Shown: piece after piece, positions 18,404 to 27,302 of the stretch | How positions within the stretch are numbered: position 1 is the first letter of the stretch | Layout: each line of letters starts with the position of its first letter | Source: Paractinoplanes atraurantiacus | GTDB taxonomy: Bacteria > Actinomycetota > Actinomycetes > Mycobacteriales > Micromonosporaceae | Direction: 5' to 3' | DNA length: 64,000 nt | Assembly (NCBI RefSeq): GCF_900215205.1 | Contig: NZ_OBDY01000004.1 | Coordinates: 340,980-404,979, forward strand | Translations under genes and position numbers: made by a program | The notes under the pieces: generated by a model | Databases searched by the model: none | What the model saw: only the letters and a program-made list of their open reading frames with translations | Told to the model about the DNA's origin: nothing

Positions 18404-19222
18404 TCAAACTCCCTGGATACGTGTAATGGCCGCCTCGGACAGGGCGGTCGCCGCCTGTTCCGGCACCCAGTGGCTGATACCACGCATAGCGACCATCTGA
18501 TAGTCGGCGTCGACCCAGTCGCGGGTGCGCAGCGCGGCGGTCAGCGAGACCACGCCGTCCTTGTCACTCCAGACGTACGTGGTGGGCACGCTGATCAGGC
18601 GTACGTCCTTGAGCTGGTCGAACGTCAGGGCCCGGTACCAGTTCAGGCCGCCGGTGAGCCGGCCCGGCTCGCGGTTGGCCTCGACGTAGAGCTCGGCCCG
18701 CTCGCCGATCGGCTTGAGCATCCAGCGCAGGGCGGCGGCGTCGTTGGCCAGCAGCAGGCGCTCGGCGGCGGCCGACTGGAAGACCTTGAAGTACGCCAGC
18801 CGGGCCCGTTGGGCGGGGCGGGTCCGCAGCGCGAGTTGCAGCGCCTTGGGGTGCGGGACGGAGACCGCGGTGAGGGTGCGGACCCGCTCGGGGTGCCAGG
18901 CGGCAAGCATCCAGCCGACGTTGGCGCCCCAGTCGTGGCCGATGACGTGGGCCGACTCCAGGCCGAGGGCGTCGAGCACGCCGACCGCGTCGGCGACGGC
19001 CTCGGTGATCCGGTACGCGCCGACGTCCGCCGGGCGGGCGCCCGGGGAGACGCCGCGCTGATCCATGGCGTACGTCCGCAATCCCGCCTCGTGCAGTTTC
19101 GGCGCGAGAAGGTCGAACTCGCGGTGGTCCTGCGGGAAGCCGTGCAGCAACAGAACCGGGTCGCCCTCGGACGGGCCGCCCTCGAAGACGTCGAACGTCA
19201 AACCCCGGGCCTTGATCTCCAT
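18404..19222 (-). CDS. Alpha/beta hydrolase, epoxide-hydrolase-like
   Basis: A 272-residue alpha/beta-hydrolase. The oxyanion motif HGFPQ follows strand 3. The nucleophile elbow is GHDWGA, with Asp as nucleophile as in epoxide hydrolases and haloalkane dehalogenases. The acid is likely in WSDKDGVVS and the base His in GISHWVPEQA. A cap region lies between about residues 130 and 200. The substrate is unknown. It is divergent from the TPP riboswitch and thiamine transporter; the 5' ends are about 70 bp apart. Confidence 0.87.
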   Translation of the reverse strand: MEIKARGLTFDVFEGGPSEGDPVLLLHGFPQDHREFDLLAPKLHEAGLRTYAMDQRGVSPGARPADVGAYRITEAVADAVGVLDALGLESAHVIGHDWGANVGWMLAAWHPERVRTLTAVSVPHPKALQLALRTRPAQRARLAYFKVFQSAAAERLLLANDAAALRWMLKPIGERAELYVEANREPGRLTGGLNWYRALTFDQLKDVRLISVPTTYVWSDKDGVVSLTAALRTRDWVDADYQMVAMRGISHWVPEQAATALSEAAITRIQGV

Positions 19223-19290
19223 GTGTGATCACCCCTCGGTAGGCGGAATGAAAAAACCGGTGTTAGCGTCATCGAAACTAATGCAAGCCG

Positions 19291-19372
19291 ACAGGGGAGC
19301 GCACAGCGCTGAGAGTGCGGGTGACACCGCAGACCCTCGTACCTGATCTGGGTAATGCCAGCGCAGGAAGCT
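19291..19372 (+). ncRNA. TPP riboswitch (THI element)
   Basis: The two conserved blocks of the thiamine pyrophosphate aptamer are present: GCGCTGAGAG near 19307-19316, and ACCCTCGTACCTGATCTGGG followed by TAATGCCAGCGCAGGAAG at 19333-19370. The ribosome site GGGAGGA (19374-19380) follows immediately and the ykoE ATG is at 19386. Ligand binding therefore probably masks the ribosome site, giving translational repression by TPP. Confidence 0.96.
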
Positions 19373-19385
19373 CGGGAGGAACCAC

Positions 19386-19958
19386 ATGTCATCTCGATGG
19401 CGCACCATCGACATCGTCATCGCCTCGATCATCGCCGTCGCCTTCGGCGTGATCTTCTGGGCGTGGGGCCTGCTCTGGAACGGCCCCGCCGACGCCATCC
19501 CGCTACCCGGCCGGGCCGTGATCTACGGCGTCTGGCTGGTGCCGGCCGTCCTCGGCGCCCTGATCGTCCGCAAGCCGGGCGCCGCCTTCTACACCCTCAC
19601 CCTGGCCGCGCTGGTGTCGGCCGCGATCGGCACCAGTTGGGGCTGGACCCTGGTCATCCAGGGCCCGCTCGAGGCCCTGGGCGCCGAGCTCGTGTTCGCC
19701 GCCTTCGCCTACAAGGTCTACAACCTGCCGGTGGCCCTCATCGCGGCCACCACGGCCGGGCTGGTGGCCTCGGTCTACGACGCCTTCGTCTGGTACGGCG
19801 GCACGTCGTGGGCCACCATGCGGATCTGGTACATCGTCATCACCGCGCTGTCGGCGCTGGTCATCGCTGGTTTCGGCAGTGTCGCGCTGACTCGCGCCCT
19901 GGCACAGACCGGCGTTCTCGACCGGTTCCCGGCGGGCCGGTCGCGCGCACTGGTCTGA
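19386..19958 (+). CDS. ykoE: Thiamine/HMP ECF transporter substrate-binding (S) component
   Basis: A 190-residue membrane protein with about five or six hydrophobic helices: MSSRWRTIDIVIASIIAVAFGVIFWAW, GRAVIYGVWLVPAVLGALI, then helices around GTSWGW and YDAFVWYGGTSWA. Size and order match YkoE, the S component of the YkoEDC energy-coupling transporter for thiamine precursors. The TPP riboswitch just upstream and the ATPase and T component downstream support this strongly. Confidence 0.92.
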   Translation: MSSRWRTIDIVIASIIAVAFGVIFWAWGLLWNGPADAIPLPGRAVIYGVWLVPAVLGALIVRKPGAAFYTLTLAALVSAAIGTSWGWTLVIQGPLEALGAELVFAAFAYKVYNLPVALIAATTAGLVASVYDAFVWYGGTSWATMRIWYIVITALSALVIAGFGSVALTRALAQTGVLDRFPAGRSRALV

Positions 19959-19976
19959 TCTGTTCTCATTCCCGAC

Positions 19977-21398
<1,422 letters not shown>

Positions 21399-21438
21399 GC
21401 CTCCTTCCGCGGCGCGCCTTTTACCCTCGGCGGCGCAC

Positions 21439-22242
21439 ATGAGCTTCGTCCTTCAGCCGGTGGCCGATCCGGCGGCTCCCCTGGCCCGGCGCAATCCGGT
21501 GGCCAAGCTGGCCGCGGCGCTGCTCTTCACGCTGCCCCTGCTGTCCACTCTCGACCCGCTGACCCCCGCGATCGCCCTGGCGATCGAGCTGGCGGCGCTT
21601 CCCTTCTTCGGCGTACGCCTGTCGGTCCTGGCCCGCCGAGCCTGGCCGCTCCTGATCGCCGCGCTGGGCCTGCTGGCCACGATGGTCCTGTTCGCCGCCG
21701 ACCGCGGCGGCCGCCTGCTGCTCGACCTGGGCCCGTTCGACATCACCACCGGCGTGCTGGTGTCGGCCCTCGGCCTGATCCTGCGCCTGTTCGCCATAGC
21801 CGTCCCCGGCGTGATCGTCTTCGCCACCACCGACCCCACCGACCTGGCCGACTCCCTGGTCCAGAACGCGAAGGCCCCACCCCGCTTCGCCATCGGCGCC
21901 CTGGCCGCCTTCCGCCTGCTCCCGTTGCTGGATCAGGAGTGGCAGATGATCACCCTGGCCCGCCGGGCCCGCGGCGTGGACGCCGGCCGCAACCCCGTAG
22001 CGGCCTCACGTCTGTTCATCTCGACGGCATTCGCCCTGCTGGTGGGAGCCTTGCGCCGAGGCGGCCGGCTGGCCGTGGCCATGGACGCCCGGGGCTTCGA
22101 CTCCGGCATCCCCCGCACCTACGCCCGCCGCCAGATCTTCACCCCCGCCGACACAGCCCTCCTGATCGGCGCCACAGCCTTGTCCGCGACAGCCCTCGGC
22201 ATCAGCATCGCCCTGGGCTTCTTCCGCCCGATCATCGGCTGA
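21439..22242 (+). CDS. ykoC: ECF transporter transmembrane (T) component
   Basis: A 267-residue EcfT-family protein with about five hydrophobic helices. The two coupling motifs that contact the ATPases are ARRARGVDAG and AMDARGFDSG, the Ala-Arg-Gly signatures of EcfT. It starts at ATG 21439, 40 bp after ykoD, and completes the YkoEDC set under TPP riboswitch control. It ends 4 bp before the convergent tetR gene. Confidence 0.92.
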   Translation: MSFVLQPVADPAAPLARRNPVAKLAAALLFTLPLLSTLDPLTPAIALAIELAALPFFGVRLSVLARRAWPLLIAALGLLATMVLFAADRGGRLLLDLGPFDITTGVLVSALGLILRLFAIAVPGVIVFATTDPTDLADSLVQNAKAPPRFAIGALAAFRLLPLLDQEWQMITLARRARGVDAGRNPVAASRLFISTAFALLVGALRRGGRLAVAMDARGFDSGIPRTYARRQIFTPADTALLIGATALSATALGISIALGFFRPIIG

Positions 22243-22246
22243 GCCG

Positions 22247-22816
22247 TCAGGCGATCGCCTGGCGGAGGGCGGTGAGGGCGTCCTCGATGATGGTGATGAG
22301 GGTGCGGTCGCCGGGCTGGTCGAGCCACTCGTCGAAGGAGACGAAGAGCAGCATCACGGCGGTCTCGGCCAGCAGCGCGGCCCGGAGCGGGTCGATGCCG
22401 CGGGCTTGGAAGCCGGCGCTGATGGCGAGCCTCAGCGAGTCTCTTTTGCGCAGGTCGCGCTCGCGGAGGCCGGGGTCGGAGCGGACGATCTCACGCCGTA
22501 CGCGAAGCTCGTCGCGCCGGCCCTCGAAGCGCGCGGCGGTGACCGCGCGGAGGCCGTCGAGGATCACGGTCATCGGGTCGTCGCCGGCCGGGGCCTGCTC
22601 GATCATGCGGGTGGCCATGCCCGGGATCTCGTCGCCGCCGAAGAGCACCTCGCGCTTGTCGGCGAAGTGCCGGAAGAAGGTCCGGGTGGTCAGCCCGGCC
22701 CGCGCCGTGATCTGCGGAACCGTCGTGGCCGCGAAGCCCTGCTCGACGAAGAGCTCGATGGCCGCTTCCTCGAGGCGCTCACGCGCGCCGGGCCGCCATC
22801 TGCTCACACCCACCAT
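22247..22816 (-). CDS. TetR family transcriptional regulator
   Basis: 189 residues. The helix-turn-helix is near the N-terminus: RLEEAAIELFVEQGFAATTVPQITARAGLTTRTFFRHFADKREVLF. The C-terminal ligand domain ends in DEWLDQPGDRTLITIIEDALTALRQAIA. ATG 22816 was chosen because the more upstream ATG (22834) lies inside the operator. It is divergent from the saccharopine-dehydrogenase-like gene at 22892; two operator copies between them suggest control of both genes. The ligand is unknown. Confidence 0.88.
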   Translation of the reverse strand: MVGVSRWRPGARERLEEAAIELFVEQGFAATTVPQITARAGLTTRTFFRHFADKREVLFGGDEIPGMATRMIEQAPAGDDPMTVILDGLRAVTAARFEGRRDELRVRREIVRSDPGLRERDLRKRDSLRLAISAGFQARGIDPLRAALLAETAVMLLFVSFDEWLDQPGDRTLITIIEDALTALRQAIA

Positions 22817-22821
22817 CCTAC

Positions 22822-22873
22822 GTGATGACATCACGTGTCATCACGAGCTACTGTCATGACACGCCATGTCATC
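22822..22873. promoter_or_regulatory. Two tandem operators between tetR and the divergent oxidoreductase
   Basis: Site 1, at 22822-22844, is GTGATGACA-N5-TGTCATCAC, a perfect 9-bp inverted repeat. Site 2, at 22856-22872, is ATGACA-N5-TGTCAT, with the same half-site core and spacer. Together they fill most of the tetR-oxidoreductase intergenic space, so the TetR product is the obvious candidate binder. Confidence 0.8.
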
Positions 22874-22891
22874 GCAGTAGGGAGCACCCTC

Positions 22892-23992
22892 ATGACCGCC
22901 GAAGTCTGGATCCTGGGCGGCACCGGCCGCAGCGCCCGGGCCATCGCCACCGAACTCCTGCGCCGAGGCATCGCCCCGACGCTGATCGGCCGCGACGCCA
23001 CCCGCCTGTCCGCGGCCGCCGCCACCATCGGTGGCCGCGTTCATACGGTCGTCGCGCGCTCGCTGGAGGAGGCCGCTGACGAGATCCGGCGGCGCCGGCC
23101 CGCTGTTGTGATCAACACGGTGGGGCCGTTCGGTGCGACAGCGGAGCCGATCATTCGGGCCTGTCTGCCGGCGAGTCACTACGTCGACCTGGCCAATGAC
23201 GTCGGGGCCGTCTCGGCCGTACTCAATCTGCATGAAGCCGCCGTGTCCGCCGGGCGTTCGCTGGTGACCGGCGCCGGTTTCGGCGTCACCGCGACGGAAA
23301 GCGTCGTGGTCAAGCTCTGCGCGGACCGTCCCGCGCCTTCGGACGTACGCGTCGACATGGTCCCGTCGTTGGCGATCGAGGCCGGCCGACTGGGCGAGGC
23401 CCTCGCCGCCACGATCCTCGAAGGCCTCCCGGGCGTCGAGGGTGGCGGACGGTTCGAGGGCCGCCGCTACCGTGACGGGCGCCTCGCCCCCGCCCGTCTG
23501 GCCGGCGACGCCCTGACCCTGACGCTGCCCGACGGCTCCTCGGTGACCACGGCCGGCATGCCGCTCGGCGAGCTCGTCGCCGCCCAGCGCGCCAGCGGCG
23601 CCCCTTCGGTGATCGCGGCGTCGAGCGAAGCACCCACCGCGCCGATCGCCCGCGCTTTCCTGCCCTTCGCCGCGTCGCTGCTGTCCATCGCCGCGCTGCG
23701 CTCGTTCGCCGTCCGCCGCCTGGCCGCCGTGCAGGTCAAGGCCCGCCCCCGCCCGCGCGAGCACTCGTGGGGCCACGCGCGGATCACCTGGCCCGACGGC
23801 ACCGTCCGCGAGGGCTGGCTGCGCCTCGGCGACGCCCAGGACTTCACCGGCGCCGTCCCGGCCGAGGTCGCCCGCCGCCTGCTGGCCGGCGAGGGCCGGC
23901 CCGGCGCCTCGTTCCCCGCCGCCCTGTTCGGCCCCTCCTTGGCCGAGTCCTGCGGCGCCGACTACGTCCTCGCTGGGTTACCGTCGGCGTGA
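22892..23992 (+). CDS. Saccharopine dehydrogenase-like NAD(P)-binding oxidoreductase
   Basis: 366 residues from ATG 22892, preceded by GGGAGC. The N-terminal Rossmann fold is VWILGGTGRSARAIATELLRRG, with the GGTGRSA dinucleotide loop, then VINTVGPFGATAEPIIRACL and HYVDLANDV. These are hallmarks of the saccharopine dehydrogenase/trans-acting enoyl reductase-like family. A C-terminal domain follows (GHARITWPDGTVREGWLRLGD). The substrate is unknown. It is divergent from tetR with a shared operator region and is followed by an SDR gene 22 bp downstream. Confidence 0.83.
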   Translation: MTAEVWILGGTGRSARAIATELLRRGIAPTLIGRDATRLSAAAATIGGRVHTVVARSLEEAADEIRRRRPAVVINTVGPFGATAEPIIRACLPASHYVDLANDVGAVSAVLNLHEAAVSAGRSLVTGAGFGVTATESVVVKLCADRPAPSDVRVDMVPSLAIEAGRLGEALAATILEGLPGVEGGGRFEGRRYRDGRLAPARLAGDALTLTLPDGSSVTTAGMPLGELVAAQRASGAPSVIAASSEAPTAPIARAFLPFAASLLSIAALRSFAVRRLAAVQVKARPRPREHSWGHARITWPDGTVREGWLRLGDAQDFTGAVPAEVARRLLAGEGRPGASFPAALFGPSLAESCGADYVLAGLPSA

Positions 23993-24014
23993 CCACGCCG
24001 AGAGGGGATTTGCC

Positions 24015-24761
24015 ATGCGGATCGCGGTGGCCGGGGCCAGTGGGAACATCGGCGCTCGCGTCGTCGCGGTTCTGGAACGGGACGGCCACGAGGTCGTACG
24101 GATCAGCCGGTCCCATGGCATCGACCTGCTCAAGGAAGACGGGATCGGCGACGCCCTGTCCGGTGTGGACGCCGTCGTCGACACCCTGAACGGGCCGGCG
24201 GTCGACCCGATGGAGGCCATCACCTGGTTCACCACCTCGACCCGCAACCTGCTCGCGGCCGAGGAACGGGCCGGCGTCCGCCACCACGTCCTGCTGTCGA
24301 TCGCCTGCCTCTACCGGGTCGGCGGCAACGCCCACTACGCCGCCAAACGCGCCCAGGAGCAGGCCGTCATCGAGGGCCCGATCCCGTGGACCATCGTCCC
24401 GGCCACCCAGTTCCACGACTTCGCCGCCATGGTCGCCGACCGCACCGAGCGCGACGGCGCCGCCACCCTCGCGCCGCTGCTGCTCCAGCCGATCGCCCCC
24501 GGCGACGTGGCCGAGGTCCTGGCCGAGATCGCCCTGGGCACCCCTCAGGGCCGCTACGCCGACCTGGCCGGCCCCGAACCCCAGGACATGGTCGACATGG
24601 CCCGCCGCACCCACCAGGCACAGGGCCGCACGGTGAAACTGATCCCCACCTGGGACGGCGCCTTCAGCACCGAGATGGCCGGCAAGGTCATGCTCCCCGA
24701 CCCGGGCAACGTCCGGATCGCCCCGACCACCTTCGACCAGTGGCTGGCCGAGCTGGAATGA
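24015..24761 (+). CDS. SDR/NmrA-type NAD(P)-binding protein
   Basis: 248 residues. The N-terminal dinucleotide loop is IAVAGASGNIGARVVAVLERDGHEVV (GASGNIG), typical of atypical short-chain dehydrogenases. Conserved points are VDAVVDTLNGP, HHVLLSIACLYRVGGNAHYAAKRAQEQ (the YxxxK pair is in HYAAK) and PWTIVPATQFHDF. It probably belongs to the same transcript as the gene at 22892, hence under the TetR operators. The substrate is unknown. Confidence 0.85.
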   Translation: MRIAVAGASGNIGARVVAVLERDGHEVVRISRSHGIDLLKEDGIGDALSGVDAVVDTLNGPAVDPMEAITWFTTSTRNLLAAEERAGVRHHVLLSIACLYRVGGNAHYAAKRAQEQAVIEGPIPWTIVPATQFHDFAAMVADRTERDGAATLAPLLLQPIAPGDVAEVLAEIALGTPQGRYADLAGPEPQDMVDMARRTHQAQGRTVKLIPTWDGAFSTEMAGKVMLPDPGNVRIAPTTFDQWLAELE

Positions 24762-24764
24762 CCT

Positions 24765-25745
24765 TCATCGGGTGCGCGCCGTGCCGTGTGCCGCGAACGA
24801 CGTGCGGTCGCCCCGCCAGCCTTCGCGGGGCACCGCCGCGTCCAACGCCGCCAGGTCTTTCTCCGCGAGCCTGACGCCGGCCGCCGCCGCGTTCTCCGCG
24901 ACCCGCCGCCGGCTGCGGGTGCCAGGAATCGGCACCACATCCGGGCCGCGCGCCAGCAACCAGGCCAGGGCGAGCTGCCCGGGCGTGACACCGTGCGCCT
25001 CCGCCACCTCGGCCAGCGCCCGCACGAGAGCGAGGTTGGCCGGCAGATGCTCCGGCCCGAACCGGGGGTCGGCGCGGCGGAAGTCACCCACCGGGAACGG
25101 CCCGGCCGGCAGTGTTCCGGTCAGAAGCCCACGACCGAGCGGGCTGTACGGCACCAGCCCGGCACCGATCCTCCGGGCCGCCGGCACCACGTCGTCCTCG
25201 GGCTCGCGCCAGGCCAGGGACCACTCGAACTGCACGGCCGCGATCGGGTGCACCGCCGCGGCCTGGTCGAGCTGGGCCGGGTCGACCTCCGAGAGGCCGA
25301 GGTGACGGACCTTGCCCGCGGCGACGAGCTCGGCCATCGCGCCGACAGTGTCGGCGACCGGCACGTCCGGGTCGACCCGGTGCAGGTAGTACAGGTCGAT
25401 GTGGTCGGCGCCGAGCCGCCGCAGCGACGCCTCGCAATATCCGCGCACGTTCCCGGGGCGCCCGTCGAGCCGGGTGCCGTGCTCGCCGCGGACGATGCCG
25501 AACTTGGTGGCCAGCACGACCTCGTCCCGGCGGCCGGCGATCGCACGGCCGACCAGCGTCTCGTTGTGCCCCTGTCCGTAGCTCATCGCCGTGTCGATCA
25601 GGGTGATGCCGTGATCGAGGGCGTCGCGGATGACGGCGGCCGACACCTCGTCGTCGGCCGGGCCGTAGGCCTGGGAGAAGCCCATGCAGCCGAGCCCGAT
25701 CGCGGAGGTCGCCGGCCCGGTGGTCCCGAGCGTCTTCTGTTCCAT
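24765..25745 (-). CDS. Aldo/keto reductase
   Basis: A 326-residue TIM-barrel NADPH-dependent oxidoreductase. ATG 25745 gives MEQKTLGTTGPATSAIGLGCMGFSQAYG. The catalytic tetrad residues are D and Y in LIDTAMSYGQGHNE, K in VLATKFGI and H in YYLHRVDPDVPV. The cofactor segment is VVPIPGTRSRRRVAENAAAAG. It resembles YajO/YakC-type reductases. It is divergent from the LysR gene, which may regulate it. Confidence 0.92.
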   Translation of the reverse strand: MEQKTLGTTGPATSAIGLGCMGFSQAYGPADDEVSAAVIRDALDHGITLIDTAMSYGQGHNETLVGRAIAGRRDEVVLATKFGIVRGEHGTRLDGRPGNVRGYCEASLRRLGADHIDLYYLHRVDPDVPVADTVGAMAELVAAGKVRHLGLSEVDPAQLDQAAAVHPIAAVQFEWSLAWREPEDDVVPAARRIGAGLVPYSPLGRGLLTGTLPAGPFPVGDFRRADPRFGPEHLPANLALVRALAEVAEAHGVTPGQLALAWLLARGPDVVPIPGTRSRRRVAENAAAAGVRLAEKDLAALDAAVPREGWRGDRTSFAAHGTARTR

Positions 25746-25799
25746 GACGACGAGCCTCGGCCGCTCGCACTGATATGTCGAAGACTCATTGCCGCTGGC

Positions 25800-25822
25800 A
25801 TTCATCGCCGTCCAAGATGAAT
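25800..25822. promoter_or_regulatory. Candidate LysR operator
   Basis: ATTCATC (25800-25806), nine bases, then GATGAAT (25816-25822): a perfect 7-bp inverted repeat with the ATC-N9-GAT core, i.e. the T-N11-A pattern of LysR-type sites. It abuts the LysR ATG at 25825 and lies 55 bp from the divergent aldo/keto reductase start, a usual position for autorepression and divergent activation. Confidence 0.65.
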
Positions 25823-25824
25823 CG

Positions 25825-26898
25825 ATGGAGTTGCGCCAGCTGACCTACTTCGAGGCGGTCGCCCGCCACGGCGGTTTCACCCGGGCCGCCGAGCATCTGC
25901 ACGTGGCCCAGTCCGCGGTGTCCGCGCAGATCCGGCTGCTCGAGGCGGAGCTGGGCGCCGAGCTGTTCGCCCGCACGACCCGGCGGGTCGCCCTCACCGA
26001 GGCCGGCGAGCTGCTGCTGCACCGCGTACGCCGGGCCTTCGGCGAGCTCGACGGCGTCCGGTCCGAGCTCGCCGACCTGGCCGCCGTGCTGACCGGCCGG
26101 GTGACGCTCGGCGCGACCGCGGTGCTCGGCGGCTTCGACCTGCCCAGCGCGCTCGCCGGCTTCCACCGCCGCTACCCGGGCGTCACCCTGAGCCTGCGTT
26201 CCGGCCTGATCGCCGACTTGCTGACCCGCCTCGACGACGGCACGGCCGACCTGGTGGTCGGCCCCCTCCACGCCGACCTGCCGTCCCGCTTCTCAGCCCA
26301 CCCGATAGCCCACGAGAGCGTGGTCCTGATCGCCCCACCCGGCCACCGCCTGGCCCTCACCCGGGCGATCATCCCACCTCGAAGACGCCGGCCCGGCACG
26401 CCCCACGGTCGCCCGACAGACCTGGCCCAGAACCCCCGGGCTGACACAACCCGCGGGCGCCCGATAGACCCGACCCAGGCTGACACGACCCGCGCGCGCC
26501 CGATAGACCCGACCCGGGCTGACACGACCCGCGGGCGCCCGATCGACCTGGCCGAGGCGAGCGACGAATCGTTCGTCTGCCTTCCCGCCGGCAGCGGACT
26601 GCGGGCCATCCTGGACGAGGCGGCGGGCGCGGCCGGCTTCACCGCCCGGGTGCCGTTCGAGTCCCACAGCCCCGGCAGCATCCGTGAGCTGGTGGCGGCC
26701 GGCCTGGGCGTGGCCTTGCTGGCCCGCACGGCCGCCGAGACGCCCGGCCCAGCGGTGGCGGTCGTGCCACTGACCAAGGCCCCACCGCATCCGGCAATCG
26801 GCGTCATCCACCATCGCGAGCGCCGCCTCAGCCCCGCCACTCGAGCCTGCCGCCACCACCTGATCGAGATCGCCGCAAGCCACCCGCCCACCACCTGA
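25825..26898 (+). CDS. LysR family regulator with a repeat expansion in the effector domain
   Basis: 357 residues. The winged helix-turn-helix is MELRQLTYFEAVARHGGFTRAAEHLHVAQSAVSAQIRLLEAELGAELFART. The effector-binding domain starts GRVTLGATAVLGGFDLPSALAGF. Between GHRLA and the DESFVCLPAGSGLR segment, where family members have some 10 residues, there are about 65 residues of Arg/Pro/Asp-rich tandem repeat. The rest (GSIRELVAAGLGVALLART) is normal. ATG 25825 immediately follows the candidate operator and has no ribosome site, so it may be leaderless. Confidence 0.85.
   Translation: MELRQLTYFEAVARHGGFTRAAEHLHVAQSAVSAQIRLLEAELGAELFARTTRRVALTEAGELLLHRVRRAFGELDGVRSELADLAAVLTGRVTLGATAVLGGFDLPSALAGFHRRYPGVTLSLRSGLIADLLTRLDDGTADLVVGPLHADLPSRFSAHPIAHESVVLIAPPGHRLALTRAIIPPRRRRPGTPHGRPTDLAQNPRADTTRGRPIDPTQADTTRARPIDPTRADTTRGRPIDLAEASDESFVCLPAGSGLRAILDEAAGAAGFTARVPFESHSPGSIRELVAAGLGVALLARTAAETPGPAVAVVPLTKAPPHPAIGVIHHRERRLSPATRACRHHLIEIAASHPPTT
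26440..26556 (+). repeat. 39-bp in-frame tandem repeat within the LysR gene
   Basis: Three head-to-tail units at 26440-26478, 26479-26517 and 26518-26556, each encoding 13 residues of the form ADTTRGRPIDPTQ. A diverged fourth copy (GTPHGRPTDLAQN) precedes them. The third unit ends in GRPIDLAE, which looks like the normal protein sequence, so the array may have grown by duplication of the native segment. Confidence 0.9.
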
Positions 26899-27302
26899 TC
26901 GACACCCTCACCATCCGAAACGCCCACCAGTTGATCAGCGCCGCCACCAACCCATCCACCCGCAGCCGATCGACACCACCGCCAACCAACGTCCGCCAGT
27001 CGATCGGGGCCACCAACCAACCGCCCGCCTGCCGATCGGCGCCCGCCACCAACCCACCGTCCGCCAGCCGATCGGCGCCGCCACCAACTGCTGCCCCGGC
27101 TGATCGGCACCCCACCAACCCACCACCCGACGGCCGATCGGCGCCGCCACCGGCCACCGCCCGGCTGATCCGCACCCCACCAACCCACCACCCGACGGCC
27201 GATCGGCGCCGCCGCCAAGCCGCCGCCCCGGCTGATCGGCGCCGGCGGGGCTCTGACTTTCGGCAGTAGTGGGTCGTGCAGGCGCGTCGATAGCCTGGTT
27301 CG
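26899..27302. repeat. Degenerate GATC-rich repeat array between LysR and the histidine kinase
   Basis: 404 bp with no credible gene. From about 26915 to 27245 a 20-30-bp motif around GATCGGCGCCGCCACCAACC recurs with variation. The best copies are a 65-67-bp unit beginning GGCTGATCNGCACCCCACC at 27099, 27164 and (partial) 27231. Reading frames across it give Trp/Gly/Arg-rich nonsense. It may have arisen by slippage or recombination, as with the coding repeats nearby. Confidence 0.75.

Noticed and set aside
26915..27245. Possible CRISPR array or attachment site
   Set aside because: Repeat spacing is irregular and the intervening sequence is part of the repeats; no integrase or cas genes nearby.
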